Positions 7,701-15,701 of a DNA stretch of 39,007 nt are shown one piece after another (position 1 is the stretch's first letter; each line of letters starts with the position of its first letter). The notes beneath the pieces were generated by a model. The model was given only the letters and a program-made list of their open reading frames with translations, had not been told where the DNA came from and did no database searches. Position numbers and translations under genes: made by a program. Location: contig ONED01000012.1 in NCBI GenBank assembly GCA_900316755.1, positions 1 to 39,007 of the forward strand, given 5' to 3'. This DNA comes from an uncultured Eubacteriales bacterium (GTDB taxonomy: Bacteria; Bacillota; Clostridia; Lachnospirales; Lachnospiraceae).

Positions 7701-8006
7701 GAAAAAGAATATGGTCATAAGCCTTTAGGTGAGTTTGTTCGTGAGATTGTAGGTCTTGATATGAATGCTGCAAAGGAAGCATTCTCAGAGTTCTTGAACG
7801 ATACAAATCTTGATAGCAGACAGATTTATTTTGTGAATCAGATAGTTGAGTACATCGTACATAATGGTATGATGAAGGATTTATCTGTACTTCAAGAGTC
7901 GCCATTCACTGATAAGGGTAGTGTGGTAGAGATATTTACTGACCTGACAGTGTGGATGGGAATCAGAAAGGTTATTGACCAGATTAATGCTAATGCGGCA
8001 GCGTAA
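4701..8006 (+). CDS. hsdR: Type I restriction enzyme R subunit (motor and nuclease)
   Basis: This protein has 1101 residues from ATG 4701, chosen because AAGGAGG (4688-4694) lies 6 bases upstream; the frame is open 69 bp further without a ribosome site. Residues about 20-135 look like a DUF4145 helical domain (INCRRAMEFAIKWMY, IRKIGNRAAHNG). A short coiled segment follows, then the HsdR nuclease domain with D234 and E249-A-K251 (VVEAKRT). The superfamily 2 motor has the Walker A ATGSGKT (362-368), DEAH (461-464), TAT (486-488) and the motif VI region GRGTR (700-704), followed by an EcoEI-type C-terminal helical domain. HsdR translocates DNA and cleaves unmethylated DNA with HsdM and HsdS. All key residues are intact. 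No hsdM lies in the window; it is presumably upstream of hsdS. Confidence 0.95.
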   Translation: MTNFDFLKQEPKFNSFSDVAVAAEKILKIDKESSVINCRRAMEFAIKWMYSVDKSLEMPYQDNLISLMSTEDFHDLVDDALWKRLDLIRKIGNRAAHNGRKISEDEAILCLQNLFIFMDYVSYCYSDFYEERQYDVNLLSETYEEPAMVKSSDDDVDLQALIAENKALKEELTAKRAEQQQTYIPKPLDLSEYKTRKIYIDSMLLDAGWTEGKDWINEVELPGMPNKSEVGFADYVLYDDMHRPLAVVEAKRTCVDVAKGRQQAKLYADLLEAKYKRRPVVFLTNGFETRIIDNQYPERKVAVIYSKRDLEKLFNLQTMKTSLGHISVDKNIAGRYYQEGAIKAVCDAFDNRNRRKALLVMATGSGKTRTVIALCKVLLDAGWVKNILFLADRNSLVTQAKRNFVNLLPDLSCSNLVEEKDNCTAHCIFSTYQTMMNCIDSVQDDNGKLFTCGHFDIVICDEAHRSIYNKYKDIFNYFDAPLVGLTATPKDDIDKNTYGIFDLENGVPTYGYELAQAVKDGYLVDFTTVETKLKFIEEGIAYDELSEEDKAAYEETFEFEDGELPERINSSALNTWIFNEDTIKQVLHVLMRDGLKVDYGQKIGKTIIFAKNHDHAEKILEIFNKQYPELSKNGQPFAKVIDNYMTYAQSAIDEFSDPKKMPQIAISVDMLDTGIDVPEVLNLVFFKKVMSKAKFWQMIGRGTRLCPGLMDGEDKGKFYIFDFCGNFEFFRMNQGRPTANMIALQGAIFSLEFEIVYKLQSIEYQIDRLVEYRNKLVEMMAGKVQELNRENFAVRQHLKYVDTYSAPHNYQSITFEDTLMVREELAPLIMPDGDEASAVRFDALMYGMELAYLAGKGYGRHRSDLFRKVEGIASVANIPEIQVQSELINKILHTDYVDNAGIDEFEHVRVSLRNLMKYLPIGIIKYDTDFTDEILSTEWNDSELENDELKNYKTKAEFYVRQHQDNIAIAKLKTNQPLTEVDIKSLEMILWNEVGSKDDYEKEYGHKPLGEFVREIVGLDMNAAKEAFSEFLNDTNLDSRQIYFVNQIVEYIVHNGMMKDLSVLQESPFTDKGSVVEIFTDLTVWMGIRKVIDQINANAAA

Positions 8007-8019
8007 CTATTCCAAATGG

Positions 8020-8061
8020 AAAGTGAACGTTTACGAGAAGAAAGTGATCGTTTACGAGAAG
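8020..8061 (+). repeat. Two-copy 21-bp tandem repeat after hsdR
   Basis: Two adjacent 21-base units differ at two or three positions. In the frame upstream of ychF they would read SERLREE and SDRLREE, that is, one heptad each. The ychF ribosome site lies well downstream, so this is not part of YchF. The heptad pattern may be a scrap of a coiled-coil coding region left after a deletion. Confidence 0.5.
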
Positions 8062-8067
8062 AATACA

Positions 8068-8097
8068 TTGTACATTTTGGCTCTGATGTGGTACACT
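8068..8097 (+). promoter_or_regulatory. Possible ychF promoter
   Basis: TTGTAC at 8068-8073 and TACACT at 8092-8097 are separated by 18 bases and lie 77 bp before the ychF start. Both boxes match only partly. Confidence 0.35.
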
Positions 8098-8174
8098 ATA
8101 TGTTATTGGCAAGGAAAAACGAAAGAGCAAAACATACTGTAAAATCATTACTTTTAGAAGGAGAAATATACACC

Positions 8175-9272
8175 ATGAAACTAGGAATCGTAGGACTTCC
8201 AAATGTAGGTAAAAGTACTTTATTTAATTCATTGACGAAAGCGGGCGCCGAATCGGCAAACTACCCATTCTGCACCATCGACCCAAATGTGGGTGTGGTG
8301 ACTGTGCCGGATGAAAGATTAAACGTGCTGGGAGAGATGTATCATACAAAGAAAATCGTGCCGGCGGTGATTGAGTTCGTGGATATTGCCGGGCTGGTAA
8401 AAGGAGCTTCCAAGGGAGAAGGTCTTGGAAACCAGTTTCTTGCAAATATCCGAGAGGTAGATGCTATTGTACATGTAGTGCGGTGTTTTGAAGACAGCAA
8501 TATTGTGCATGTAGACGGAAGCATTAATCCGCTTCGGGATATTGAGACCATCAATCTGGAGTTGATTTTCTCTGATATCGAGATTCTGGAGAGACGAATT
8601 GCGAAGGTTGCAAGGGCGGCCCGCAATGACAAAGAGGCAGCAAAGGAATTGAATCTGTTGGAGCGCGTCAAAGCCTATCTGGAAGATGGAAATCTGGCGA
8701 AAAGCTTTGAGACAGAGGAGGAAGAGGAACTGGCACTTCTGGAGAGCTACAATCTGTTAACTTACAAACCGGTGATTTTCGCAGCCAATGTTGCAGAGGA
8801 TGATTTGGCGGATGATGGAGCCCAAAACGCAGGCGTACAAAAAGTGCGGGAATTTGCGGCAAAAGAAGGCTTCGAAGTGTTTGTGGTGTGTGCACAGATT
8901 GAACAGGAGATTGCAGAGCTTGAAGATGATGAGAAGAAGATGTTTCTGGAAGATTTGGGGCTTTCTGAATCCGGACTGGAAAAGCTTATTAAGGCAAGCT
9001 ACAGTCTGCTCGGCCTTATCAGCTACCTGACGGCAGGAGAACCGGAGGTGCGTGCTTGGACCATTAAAAAAGGTACGAAAGCACCGCAGGCAGCCGGAAA
9101 GATTCACTCTGATTTTGAACGCGGATTTATCCGCGCGGAAATCGTCAGCTACGATGACCTTATGGCGTGCGGCACTTATACAGCTGCGAAAGAAAAGGGA
9201 CTTGTGAGACTGGAAGGAAAAGAATATGTGGTGCAGGACGGAGACATTATTTTGTTCCGTTTTAATGTATAA
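8175..9272 (+). CDS. ychF: Redox-regulated ATPase YchF (OBG family)
   Basis: YchF is an OBG-family P-loop protein that hydrolyses ATP rather than GTP and associates with ribosomes. This copy has 365 residues, the normal family length. I chose ATG 8175 because AAGGAG (8158-8163) precedes it; the frame is open 159 bp further upstream, but that part contains the odd tandem repeat and no family homology. The P-loop is GLPNVGKST (about residues 7-15), the G3-like motif is [14 protein letters not shown], and the C-terminal TGS domain ends in [10 protein letters not shown]. The N-x-x-E variant that replaces NKxD (AANVAEDD) fits the ATP-specific YchF group. lgt follows after 21 bp, probably in the same transcript. 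Confidence 0.96.
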   Translation: MKLGIVGLPNVGKSTLFNSLTKAGAESANYPFCTIDPNVGVVTVPDERLNVLGEMYHTKKIVPAVIEFVDIAGLVKGASKGEGLGNQFLANIREVDAIVHVVRCFEDSNIVHVDGSINPLRDIETINLELIFSDIEILERRIAKVARAARNDKEAAKELNLLERVKAYLEDGNLAKSFETEEEEELALLESYNLLTYKPVIFAANVAEDDLADDGAQNAGVQKVREFAAKEGFEVFVVCAQIEQEIAELEDDEKKMFLEDLGLSESGLEKLIKASYSLLGLISYLTAGEPEVRAWTIKKGTKAPQAAGKIHSDFERGFIRAEIVSYDDLMACGTYTAAKEKGLVRLEGKEYVVQDGDIILFRFNV

Positions 9273-9293
9273 AATCGAGAAAGAAGGCAGCGT

Positions 9294-10157
9294 ATGACGA
9301 CAAGTATCAGTTTCCCACATCTTGGGATTACTTTAAAAAATGTAGGGCACAGTATTTCTGTGTTTGGATTCGAGATAGCATATTATGGGATTATCATCGG
9401 CATTGGTGTGATTGCCGGCATTCTGATGGCAGTCAACGAGGCAAAGCGGACGGGGCAGGACCCGGAGACCTACTATGATTTAGCAATTTATGCGGTGATT
9501 TTTTCTATTATCGGAGCCAGAATTTATTACGTTATATTTTCATGGGATAAATATAAGGATCATCTGCTGAGTATTTTTAATATCAGAGAGGGCGGACTAG
9601 CAATTTATGGCGGTGTGATTGCTGCGGTGATTGTGGTATTGGTATTTGCCCGGGTGAAGAAGCTTTCTTTCTGGAAGCTGACAGATACGGCGGTGCTTGG
9701 ACTTGTATTGGGACAGATTATCGGACGCTGGGGGAACTTTTTCAACCGGGAAGCGTTTGGAGATTACACCGACGGTTTGTTTGCAATGCGTCTTCCGCTG
9801 GATGCCGTCAGAAGTTCTGATGTGACAGAAAAGCTGATGGAACATTTGGAAGTGATAGACGGCATTTCTTATATTCAGGTACACCCCACTTTCTTGTATG
9901 AATCCTTATGGAATCTGGGAGTTCTTTTACTTCTGCTCTGGTGGAGAAAACATAAGAAGTTTGAGGGGGAAGTTTTCCTGATGTATCTGTTTGGTTATGG
10001 TGTCGGAAGATTTTGGATTGAAGGTCTTCGGACGGATCAGCTTTTATTGCCGGGAATCGGGCTGCCTGTCTCACAGCTTTTAGCAGCAGTACTGGCCGTG
10101 GTTTCTGCAAGTTTGATTATTGTTACAAGAAATAGAAAGAGAAAATCGTCCGAGTAG
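9294..10157 (+). CDS. lgt: Prolipoprotein diacylglyceryl transferase
   Basis: Lgt is an integral membrane enzyme that transfers diacylglycerol from phosphatidylglycerol to the lipobox cysteine of prolipoproteins. The protein has 287 residues and about seven hydrophobic segments. Family signatures are visible: EGGLAIYGGVIA, where Firmicutes have Tyr in place of the His of the enterobacterial HGGL motif, GRWGNFFNREAFG with the essential arginine, and the C-terminal FLMYLFGYGVGRFWIEGLR. The ATG at 9294 follows an AGAAGG-type ribosome site. It lies 21 bp after ychF and ends inside its own terminator stem, which closes the two-gene unit. Confidence 0.97.
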   Translation: MTTSISFPHLGITLKNVGHSISVFGFEIAYYGIIIGIGVIAGILMAVNEAKRTGQDPETYYDLAIYAVIFSIIGARIYYVIFSWDKYKDHLLSIFNIREGGLAIYGGVIAAVIVVLVFARVKKLSFWKLTDTAVLGLVLGQIIGRWGNFFNREAFGDYTDGLFAMRLPLDAVRSSDVTEKLMEHLEVIDGISYIQVHPTFLYESLWNLGVLLLLLWWRKHKKFEGEVFLMYLFGYGVGRFWIEGLRTDQLLLPGIGLPVSQLLAAVLAVVSASLIIVTRNRKRKSSE

Positions 10158-10173
10158 GGCGGTTTTCTTTTTT
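10141..10173 (+). terminator. Rho-independent terminator overlapping the lgt stop
   Basis: An 11-bp stem with two G-U pairs (10141-10151 with 10157-10167) is followed by six T. The lgt stop codon (10155-10157) lies in the loop. Confidence 0.85.
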
Positions 10174-10175
10174 AG

Positions 10176-10204
10176 GGAATTTTCTGACAATGACAGGAAA
10201 TTCC
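10176..10204. promoter_or_regulatory. Inverted repeat upstream of nifJ
   Basis: Eleven-base arms (10176-10186 and 10194-10204) with a single non-Watson-Crick position surround a seven-base spacer. It lies just after the lgt terminator and about 75 bp before the nifJ -10 box, with no T-run. It could be an operator or an upstream activator site; no known regulator motif was recognised. Confidence 0.45.
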
Positions 10205-10278
10205 AAAGTTTACAGAATGTTCTTTTAAATATACAAGAATAGATGAAAAATATACTGGATTTTATGACGAGAGAAGAG

Positions 10279-10284
10279 TATAAT
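10279..10284 (+). promoter_or_regulatory. Probable nifJ -10 box and 5' leader
   Basis: A perfect TATAAT at 10279-10284 lies 61 bp before the nifJ start; the -35 region (TGGATT, 10256-10261) is poor, which suggests activator dependence. The leader contains AAAACTC (10298-10304) paired with GAGTTTT (10321-10327) directly before the ribosome site AAAGGAGG. Confidence 0.55.
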
Positions 10285-10344
10285 TTCTAATATATGAAAA
10301 ACTCATTTTTGCATATAAAAGAGTTTTAAAGGAGGACAAGACCA

Positions 10345-13300
10345 ATGGCAAGAAAAATGAAGACTATGGATGGTAACCATGCAGCGGCTCATGCTTCATA
10401 CGCATTCACGGATGTGGCGGCTATTTACCCCATCACCCCTTCTTCTGTAATGGCAGAAGCGACAGATGAATGGGCTACACAGGGAAGAAAGAATATTTTC
10501 GGACAGACGGTACAGGTAACGGAAATGCAGTCAGAAGCAGGCGCAGCAGGTACGGTACACGGATCACTGGCAGCAGGAGCTCTGACGACCACCTATACGG
10601 CGTCTCAGGGGTTGCTTCTTATGATTCCAAACTTATATAAAATCGCAGGAGAACAGCTCCCGGGCGTATTTAACGTATCGGCTCGTGCAATTGCAAGCCA
10701 TGCATTATCCATCTTTGGAGACCACTCAGATGTATACGCATGCCGTCAGACTGGATGTGCGATGCTCTGTGAATCCAGTGTACAGGAGGTTATGGATTTG
10801 ACACCGGTTGCCCACCTTGCGGCAATCAAGGGAAAGATTCCGTTTATTAACTTCTTCGATGGATTCAGAACTTCCCATGAAATTCAGAAGATTGAGACAT
10901 GGGATTATGAAGATTTGAAGGATATGGCAGATATGGATGCCATCGATGCATTTAGAAAGCACGCATTGAACCCGAATCATCCGTGCCAGAGAGGTTCGGC
11001 GCAGAATCCGGACATCTTCTTCCAGGCAAGAGAAGCCTGCAATCCATACTATGATGCAATGCCTGCAATTGTACAGGAATACATGGATAAGGTAAACGAG
11101 AAAATCGGAACCAACTACAAGCTGTTTAACTATCACGGAGCAGAAGATGCTGAGCATGTGATTATTGCGATGGGTTCTGTGTGTGATACCATTGATGAAA
11201 CCGTGGATTATTTATTGGCACAGGGCAAGAAAGTCGGTGTTGTAAAAGTACGTCTTTACAGACCGTTTTGCGCAGAGGCTCTGATTGCCGCGATTCCGGA
11301 AACGGCAAAACAGATTTCTGTATTAGACAGAACGAAAGAACCGGGTGCACAGGGAGAACCATTGTACCTGGATGTGGTGGCAGCGCTGAAAGGCTCGAAG
11401 TTCGATGCAGTACCCGTCTTCACAGGACGTTACGGACTGGGTTCCAAAGACACGACACCGGCTCAGATTGTTGCGGTTTATGAGAATACGGAAAAACAGA
11501 AATTCACGATTGGTATTGAAGATGATGTGACGAATCTGTCCTTGAAAGTGGGTGCACCTCTGGTAACGACACCGGAAGGAACGATTAACTGTAAATTCTG
11601 GGGTCTGGGTGCTGACGGTACAGTCGGAGCAAACAAGAACTCCATCAAGATTATCGGTGACAACACAGATATGTATGCACAGGCATACTTTGATTACGAT
11701 TCCAAGAAATCAGGCGGTGTTACGATGTCCCACCTGCGTTTCGGTAAGAAACCGATTAAATCCACATACCTGATTCGAAAGGCAAACTTTGTTGCCTGCC
11801 ACAATCCGTCTTATGTAAATAAGTACAATATGGTTCAGGAACTGGTGGACGGAGGTACTTTCCTTTTGAACTGCTCATGGGATATGGAGGGACTGGAAAA
11901 GCATCTTCCGGGACAAGTAAAGGCATTTATAGCAAACCATAACATCAAGTTCTATACGATTGACGGGATTAAGATTGGAAAAGAAATCGGACTTGGCGGA
12001 CGTATCAACACCGTATTGCAGTCTGCATTCTTTAAACTCGCAAACATCATTCCGGAGGAACATGCAATCGAACTGATGAAAGCAGCTGCAAAGGCTACCT
12101 ACGGCAAGAAAGGTGATAAGATTGTTCAGATGAACTATGACGCAATCGATGCCGGTGCTCAGCAGATTGTGGAAATTCAGGTTCCGGAGGCTTGGAAGGC
12201 ATGTGAAGACGAAGGATTATTCACACCGGAAGTCAAAGGCGGAAGAAAAGAAGTCGTAGACTTTGTGAAGAATATTCAGGCCAAGGTAAATGCACAGGAA
12301 GGAAACAGTCTTCCGGTATCTGCATTTACAGAGTATGTAGACGGTACGACACCATCCGGTGCGGCTGCCTATGAAAAACGTGGCATCGCAGTAGATATTC
12401 CGGTATGGAAACCGGAAAACTGTATTCAGTGTAACCGCTGTGCATATGTATGTCCGCATGCAGTTATCCGTCCGGTTGCATTGACGGAAGACGAAGTAGC
12501 AAAAGCGCCGGAAGGAATCAAGACACTGGATATGACCGGTATGCCGGGCATGAAGTTTACCATGACGATTTCCGCTTACGACTGTACGGGCTGTGGCTCT
12601 TGCGCAAATGTATGTCCGGGCAAGAAGGGTGAGAAAGCGCTTGTATTGGAAAACATGGAAGCAAATGCTGTTTCACAGAAGTACTTCGATTTTGGACGCG
12701 AGATTCCTGTAAAACCGGAGGTAGTTGCAAAATTCAAGGAAACTACGGTAAAGGGCAGCCAGTTTAAACAGCCGCTCTTGGAGTTCTCAGGAGCTTGTGC
12801 AGGCTGTGGCGAGACACCTTATGCAAAACTGATTACACAGCTGTTTGGTGATAGGATGTATATTGCAAATGCAACAGGATGTTCCTCTATCTGGGGTAAC
12901 TCTTCACCATCTACACCTTATACGGTAAATGAAAAAGGACAGGGACCGGCATGGTCGAACTCCCTGTTTGAAGACAATGCAGAGTTTGGTTATGGTATGC
13001 TGCTGGCACAGAAAGCACTGCGGAACGGTCTGAAGACAAAGGTAGAAGAACTGATAGAAACCGTTGCAAATGAAGAAGTAATCGCAGCTGCAAAAGAATG
13101 GCTGGATACCTTCAGTTGTGGAGCAACAAACGGAACGGCAACAGATCGTCTGGTAGCTGCTCTGGAGGCATGCGGATGCGACTTACCACTGAAGAAGGAT
13201 ATCTTAAATAACAAAGATTTCCTTGCAAAGAAATCACAATGGATTTTCGGTGGAGACGGATGGGCATACGACATCGGATTTGGCGGTGTTGACCATGTAC

Positions 13301-13890
13301 TGGCTTCCGGACAGGATGTCAACATTATGGTATTTGATACCGAAGTATACTCCAATACAGGCGGACAATCTTCAAAATCAACTCCGACAGGTGCAATTGC
13401 ACAGTTTGCAGCAGCCGGAAAAGAAGTGAAGAAGAAAGATATGGCAAGCATTGCTATGAGCTATGGTTATGTATATGTGGCACAGATTTCCATGGGTGCT
13501 GACTTTAACCAGACCGTGAAAGCGATTGCAGAGGCTGAGGCATATCCGGGACCATCCCTTATCATCGCTTATGCACCATGTATCAATCATGGTATTAAGA
13601 AAGGTATGAGCAAGGCACAGACCGAAGAAGCATTGGCTGTAGAGTGTGGCTACTGGCACAACTTCCGCTACAATCCGGCGGCAGAGGGCAATAAGTTCAC
13701 GCTCGACAGCAAGGAGCCTGCAATTGACGGTTACAAAGACTTCTTAAATGGAGAAGTTCGTTACAATGCTTTGACAAGAGCAAATCCGGAAAGAGCAGAA
13801 AAACTGTTTGCAAAATCAGAAGAGAATGCAAGAGACAGATACGCTTACCTGAAAAAGCTGATTACTCTTTATGGAGAAGATGCAGAATAA
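10345..13890 (+). CDS. nifJ: Pyruvate:ferredoxin (flavodoxin) oxidoreductase
   Basis: This single-chain PFOR of 1181 residues oxidises pyruvate to acetyl-CoA and CO2 with reduction of ferredoxin, the central step of anaerobic fermentation. The N-terminal domain has AIYPITPSSVMAEATDEWA, the pyruvate/TPP contact region, and a CoA-binding domain follows near the middle. Two ferredoxin-like clusters are at about residues 693-704 (CIQCNRCAYVCP) and 747-758 (CTGCGSCANVCP). The TPP domain has GDGWAYDIGFGGVDH near residue 970 and a cysteine pair, CAGCGE, that binds the proximal cluster. Length and order are those of the intact homodimeric enzyme. A strong AAAGGAGG ribosome site precedes the ATG, and a terminator follows, so it is probably transcribed alone. 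Confidence 0.97.
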   Translation: MARKMKTMDGNHAAAHASYAFTDVAAIYPITPSSVMAEATDEWATQGRKNIFGQTVQVTEMQSEAGAAGTVHGSLAAGALTTTYTASQGLLLMIPNLYKIAGEQLPGVFNVSARAIASHALSIFGDHSDVYACRQTGCAMLCESSVQEVMDLTPVAHLAAIKGKIPFINFFDGFRTSHEIQKIETWDYEDLKDMADMDAIDAFRKHALNPNHPCQRGSAQNPDIFFQAREACNPYYDAMPAIVQEYMDKVNEKIGTNYKLFNYHGAEDAEHVIIAMGSVCDTIDETVDYLLAQGKKVGVVKVRLYRPFCAEALIAAIPETAKQISVLDRTKEPGAQGEPLYLDVVAALKGSKFDAVPVFTGRYGLGSKDTTPAQIVAVYENTEKQKFTIGIEDDVTNLSLKVGAPLVTTPEGTINCKFWGLGADGTVGANKNSIKIIGDNTDMYAQAYFDYDSKKSGGVTMSHLRFGKKPIKSTYLIRKANFVACHNPSYVNKYNMVQELVDGGTFLLNCSWDMEGLEKHLPGQVKAFIANHNIKFYTIDGIKIGKEIGLGGRINTVLQSAFFKLANIIPEEHAIELMKAAAKATYGKKGDKIVQMNYDAIDAGAQQIVEIQVPEAWKACEDEGLFTPEVKGGRKEVVDFVKNIQAKVNAQEGNSLPVSAFTEYVDGTTPSGAAAYEKRGIAVDIPVWKPENCIQCNRCAYVCPHAVIRPVALTEDEVAKAPEGIKTLDMTGMPGMKFTMTISAYDCTGCGSCANVCPGKKGEKALVLENMEANAVSQKYFDFGREIPVKPEVVAKFKETTVKGSQFKQPLLEFSGACAGCGETPYAKLITQLFGDRMYIANATGCSSIWGNSSPSTPYTVNEKGQGPAWSNSLFEDNAEFGYGMLLAQKALRNGLKTKVEELIETVANEEVIAAAKEWLDTFSCGATNGTATDRLVAALEACGCDLPLKKDILNNKDFLAKKSQWIFGGDGWAYDIGFGGVDHVLASGQDVNIMVFDTEVYSNTGGQSSKSTPTGAIAQFAAAGKEVKKKDMASIAMSYGYVYVAQISMGADFNQTVKAIAEAEAYPGPSLIIAYAPCINHGIKKGMSKAQTEEALAVECGYWHNFRYNPAAEGNKFTLDSKEPAIDGYKDFLNGEVRYNALTRANPERAEKLFAKSEENARDRYAYLKKLITLYGEDAE

Positions 13891-13898
13891 GTCATAAT

Positions 13899-13936
13899 AA
13901 AAAAATCCCAATTCCCATGCGGAGTCGGGATTTTTT
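13899..13936 (+). terminator. Rho-independent terminator after nifJ
   Basis: An A-rich 5' arm ending in TCCC pairs with GGGA plus six T, and an inner ATTCC/GGAGT stem adds stability. It starts 8 bp after the nifJ stop. Confidence 0.9.
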
Positions 13937-13937
13937 G

Positions 13938-13966
13938 TTTCCATTTGTAAAAAGATGTGGTATGAT
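13938..13966 (+). promoter_or_regulatory. Probable promoter of the NhaC-family gene
   Basis: TTTCCA (13938-13943) and TATGAT (13961-13966) are separated by 17 bases, immediately after the nifJ terminator and 41 bp before the gene start. Confidence 0.55.
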
Positions 13967-14006
13967 GTCCTTATATGAAAGGTATGAGAGAAAGAGAGGA
14001 CATTTT

Positions 14007-15626
14007 ATGCGTATTTCAAAAAAGAATGTATTGCGTGTGTTATCTGCCATTTTTGTACTGGCAGTGCTGATGCCGGCAACGGTGTTTGCAGCAGACGCAG
14101 AAGCTGCCGCAGAGCCGGCACTCTATGCAACCGCATGGTCTTTAGTGCCGCCGTTGGTTGCGATTGTACTTGCACTGATTACCAAGGAAGTGTATAGTTC
14201 TTTATTTATTGGGATTCTGGTAGGAGGATTGTTCTATTCGGGCTTTTCCTTTGAAGGAACCGTCCTACATATTTTCAACGGAGGAGTGGTTTCGGTATTA
14301 TCAGATGGATATAATGTGGGAATTTTAATCTTTTTAGTAATCCTTGGAGCGATGGTCTGCCTGATGAACCGGGCAGGTGGTTCGGCTGCTTTTGGAGCAT
14401 GGTCAGAGCAGCATATCAAATCCAGAGTAGGAGCGCAGCTTGCGACAATCCTACTTGGCGTTTTGATTTTTATTGATGACTATTTTAACTGTCTTACGGT
14501 GGGAAGCGTAATGCGTCCGGTGACGGACAAGCACAATATCTCCCGTGCAAAGCTGTCTTACCTGATTGATGCGACAGCGGCTCCGGTCTGCATTATTGCC
14601 CCGATTTCATCATGGGCAGCGGCGGTGACCGGATTTGTAGAAGGAGAGAACGGGTTTGAAATTTTTATTAAGGCGATTCCGTATAACTTCTATGCGTTGT
14701 TTACCATTTTGATGATGGTGGTTCTTGTTATGACGAAGGCGGATTACGGTCCGATGAAGAAACATGAAGCCAATGCCTTAAAGGGTGACCTTTATACCAC
14801 AGAGGACAGACCATATGAAAATGCAGCGCAGCAGGTAGTGAGCACAAAGGGAAAAGTGATTGACTTGGTGATTCCCATTGTTTCCCTCATTGTATGCTGT
14901 ATTATCGGGATGATTTATACCGGCGGATTCTTTGAAGGTGTCGGTTTTGTCGAAGCATTTTCCGGAAGTGATGCATCTGTCGGACTTGCCCTTGGAAGCT
15001 TTTTCGCATTGATTATTACCATACTTCTGTATGTAGTACGAAGGGTACTCAGTTTTTCTGACTGTATGGGCTGCATCCCGGACGGGTTTAAAGCAATGGT
15101 ACCTGCGATTTTGATTTTGACATTTGCATGGACTTTGAAAGCAATGACAGACAGCCTCGGCGCGAAGGTGTTTGTTGAAACGGCAGTCAAGGGGTTTGCG
15201 GGAAGTTTGATGGCATTCTTGCCGGCGATTATCTTCCTGATTGGATGTTTCCTTGCATTTGCAACCGGAACCTCATGGGGAACCTTTGGTATCCTGATTC
15301 CGATTGTGGTAGGTGTTTTCGGAGAAACCAGCCCGGAGCTTATGATTATCGGTATCTCTGCCTGCATGGCAGGTGCTGTGTGCGGAGACCACTGTTCACC
15401 GATTTCGGATACGACCATCATGGCATCTGCAGGTGCCCAGTGTAACCATGTAAACCATGTATCTACCCAGCTTCCGTATGCGATTACGGTTGCAGCAGTA
15501 TCGTTTGTGACCTACATCATCGCAGGATTTACAAAGAGCGTGTGGATTTCGCTGCCGATTGGTGCAGTAATGATGGTATTAGTGGTAGTTGCGCTTGGCA
15601 AGTTGAATAAGGAAAAAGAAAGCTAA
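14007..15626 (+). CDS. NhaC-family Na+/H+ antiporter
   Basis: This polytopic membrane protein has 539 residues from ATG 14007, chosen because AGAGAGGA ends 6 bases upstream; an in-frame extension to 13917 overlaps the nifJ terminator. About 12 hydrophobic segments are present, with family motifs such as FIDDYFNCLTVGSVMRP, ISSWAAAVTGF, FATGTSWGTFGILIPIV and GDHCSPISDTTIMASAGAQC. NhaC-type carriers exchange Na+ for H+, though members of this family also include amino acid or malate-lactate exchangers, so the substrate is not certain. The first 33 residues look like an ordinary cleavable signal peptide (basic start, hydrophobic core, TVFAAD end) ahead of the first transport helix. It has its own promoter and terminator. 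Confidence 0.9.
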   Translation: MRISKKNVLRVLSAIFVLAVLMPATVFAADAEAAAEPALYATAWSLVPPLVAIVLALITKEVYSSLFIGILVGGLFYSGFSFEGTVLHIFNGGVVSVLSDGYNVGILIFLVILGAMVCLMNRAGGSAAFGAWSEQHIKSRVGAQLATILLGVLIFIDDYFNCLTVGSVMRPVTDKHNISRAKLSYLIDATAAPVCIIAPISSWAAAVTGFVEGENGFEIFIKAIPYNFYALFTILMMVVLVMTKADYGPMKKHEANALKGDLYTTEDRPYENAAQQVVSTKGKVIDLVIPIVSLIVCCIIGMIYTGGFFEGVGFVEAFSGSDASVGLALGSFFALIITILLYVVRRVLSFSDCMGCIPDGFKAMVPAILILTFAWTLKAMTDSLGAKVFVETAVKGFAGSLMAFLPAIIFLIGCFLAFATGTSWGTFGILIPIVVGVFGETSPELMIIGISACMAGAVCGDHCSPISDTTIMASAGAQCNHVNHVSTQLPYAITVAAVSFVTYIIAGFTKSVWISLPIGAVMMVLVVVALGKLNKEKES

Positions 15627-15656
15627 AAAAGTGCATGATAAACAAGAGTGTAATTG

Positions 15657-15697
15657 AAAAATGGATGATGGTTTCGAGACTATCATCCATTTTGTTT
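15657..15697 (+). terminator. Rho-independent terminator after the NhaC-family gene
   Basis: AAAATGGATGAT pairs perfectly with ATCATCCATTTT, the stem extends inward with GATGG against CTATC, and a T-rich tail follows. It is about 30 bp after the antiporter stop and could also serve the minus-strand remnant that ends at 15702. Confidence 0.85.
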
Positions 15698-15701
15698 TAA
15701 A

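Noticed and set aside
8016..8174. N-terminal extension of YchF
   Set aside because: The extension has no counterpart in the family, while ATG 8175 has a good ribosome site and gives the standard length.
8757..9320. Minus-strand open frame of 187 codons opposite ychF
   Set aside because: It covers the conserved TGS region of ychF on the other strand and has no start signal or protein-like pattern.
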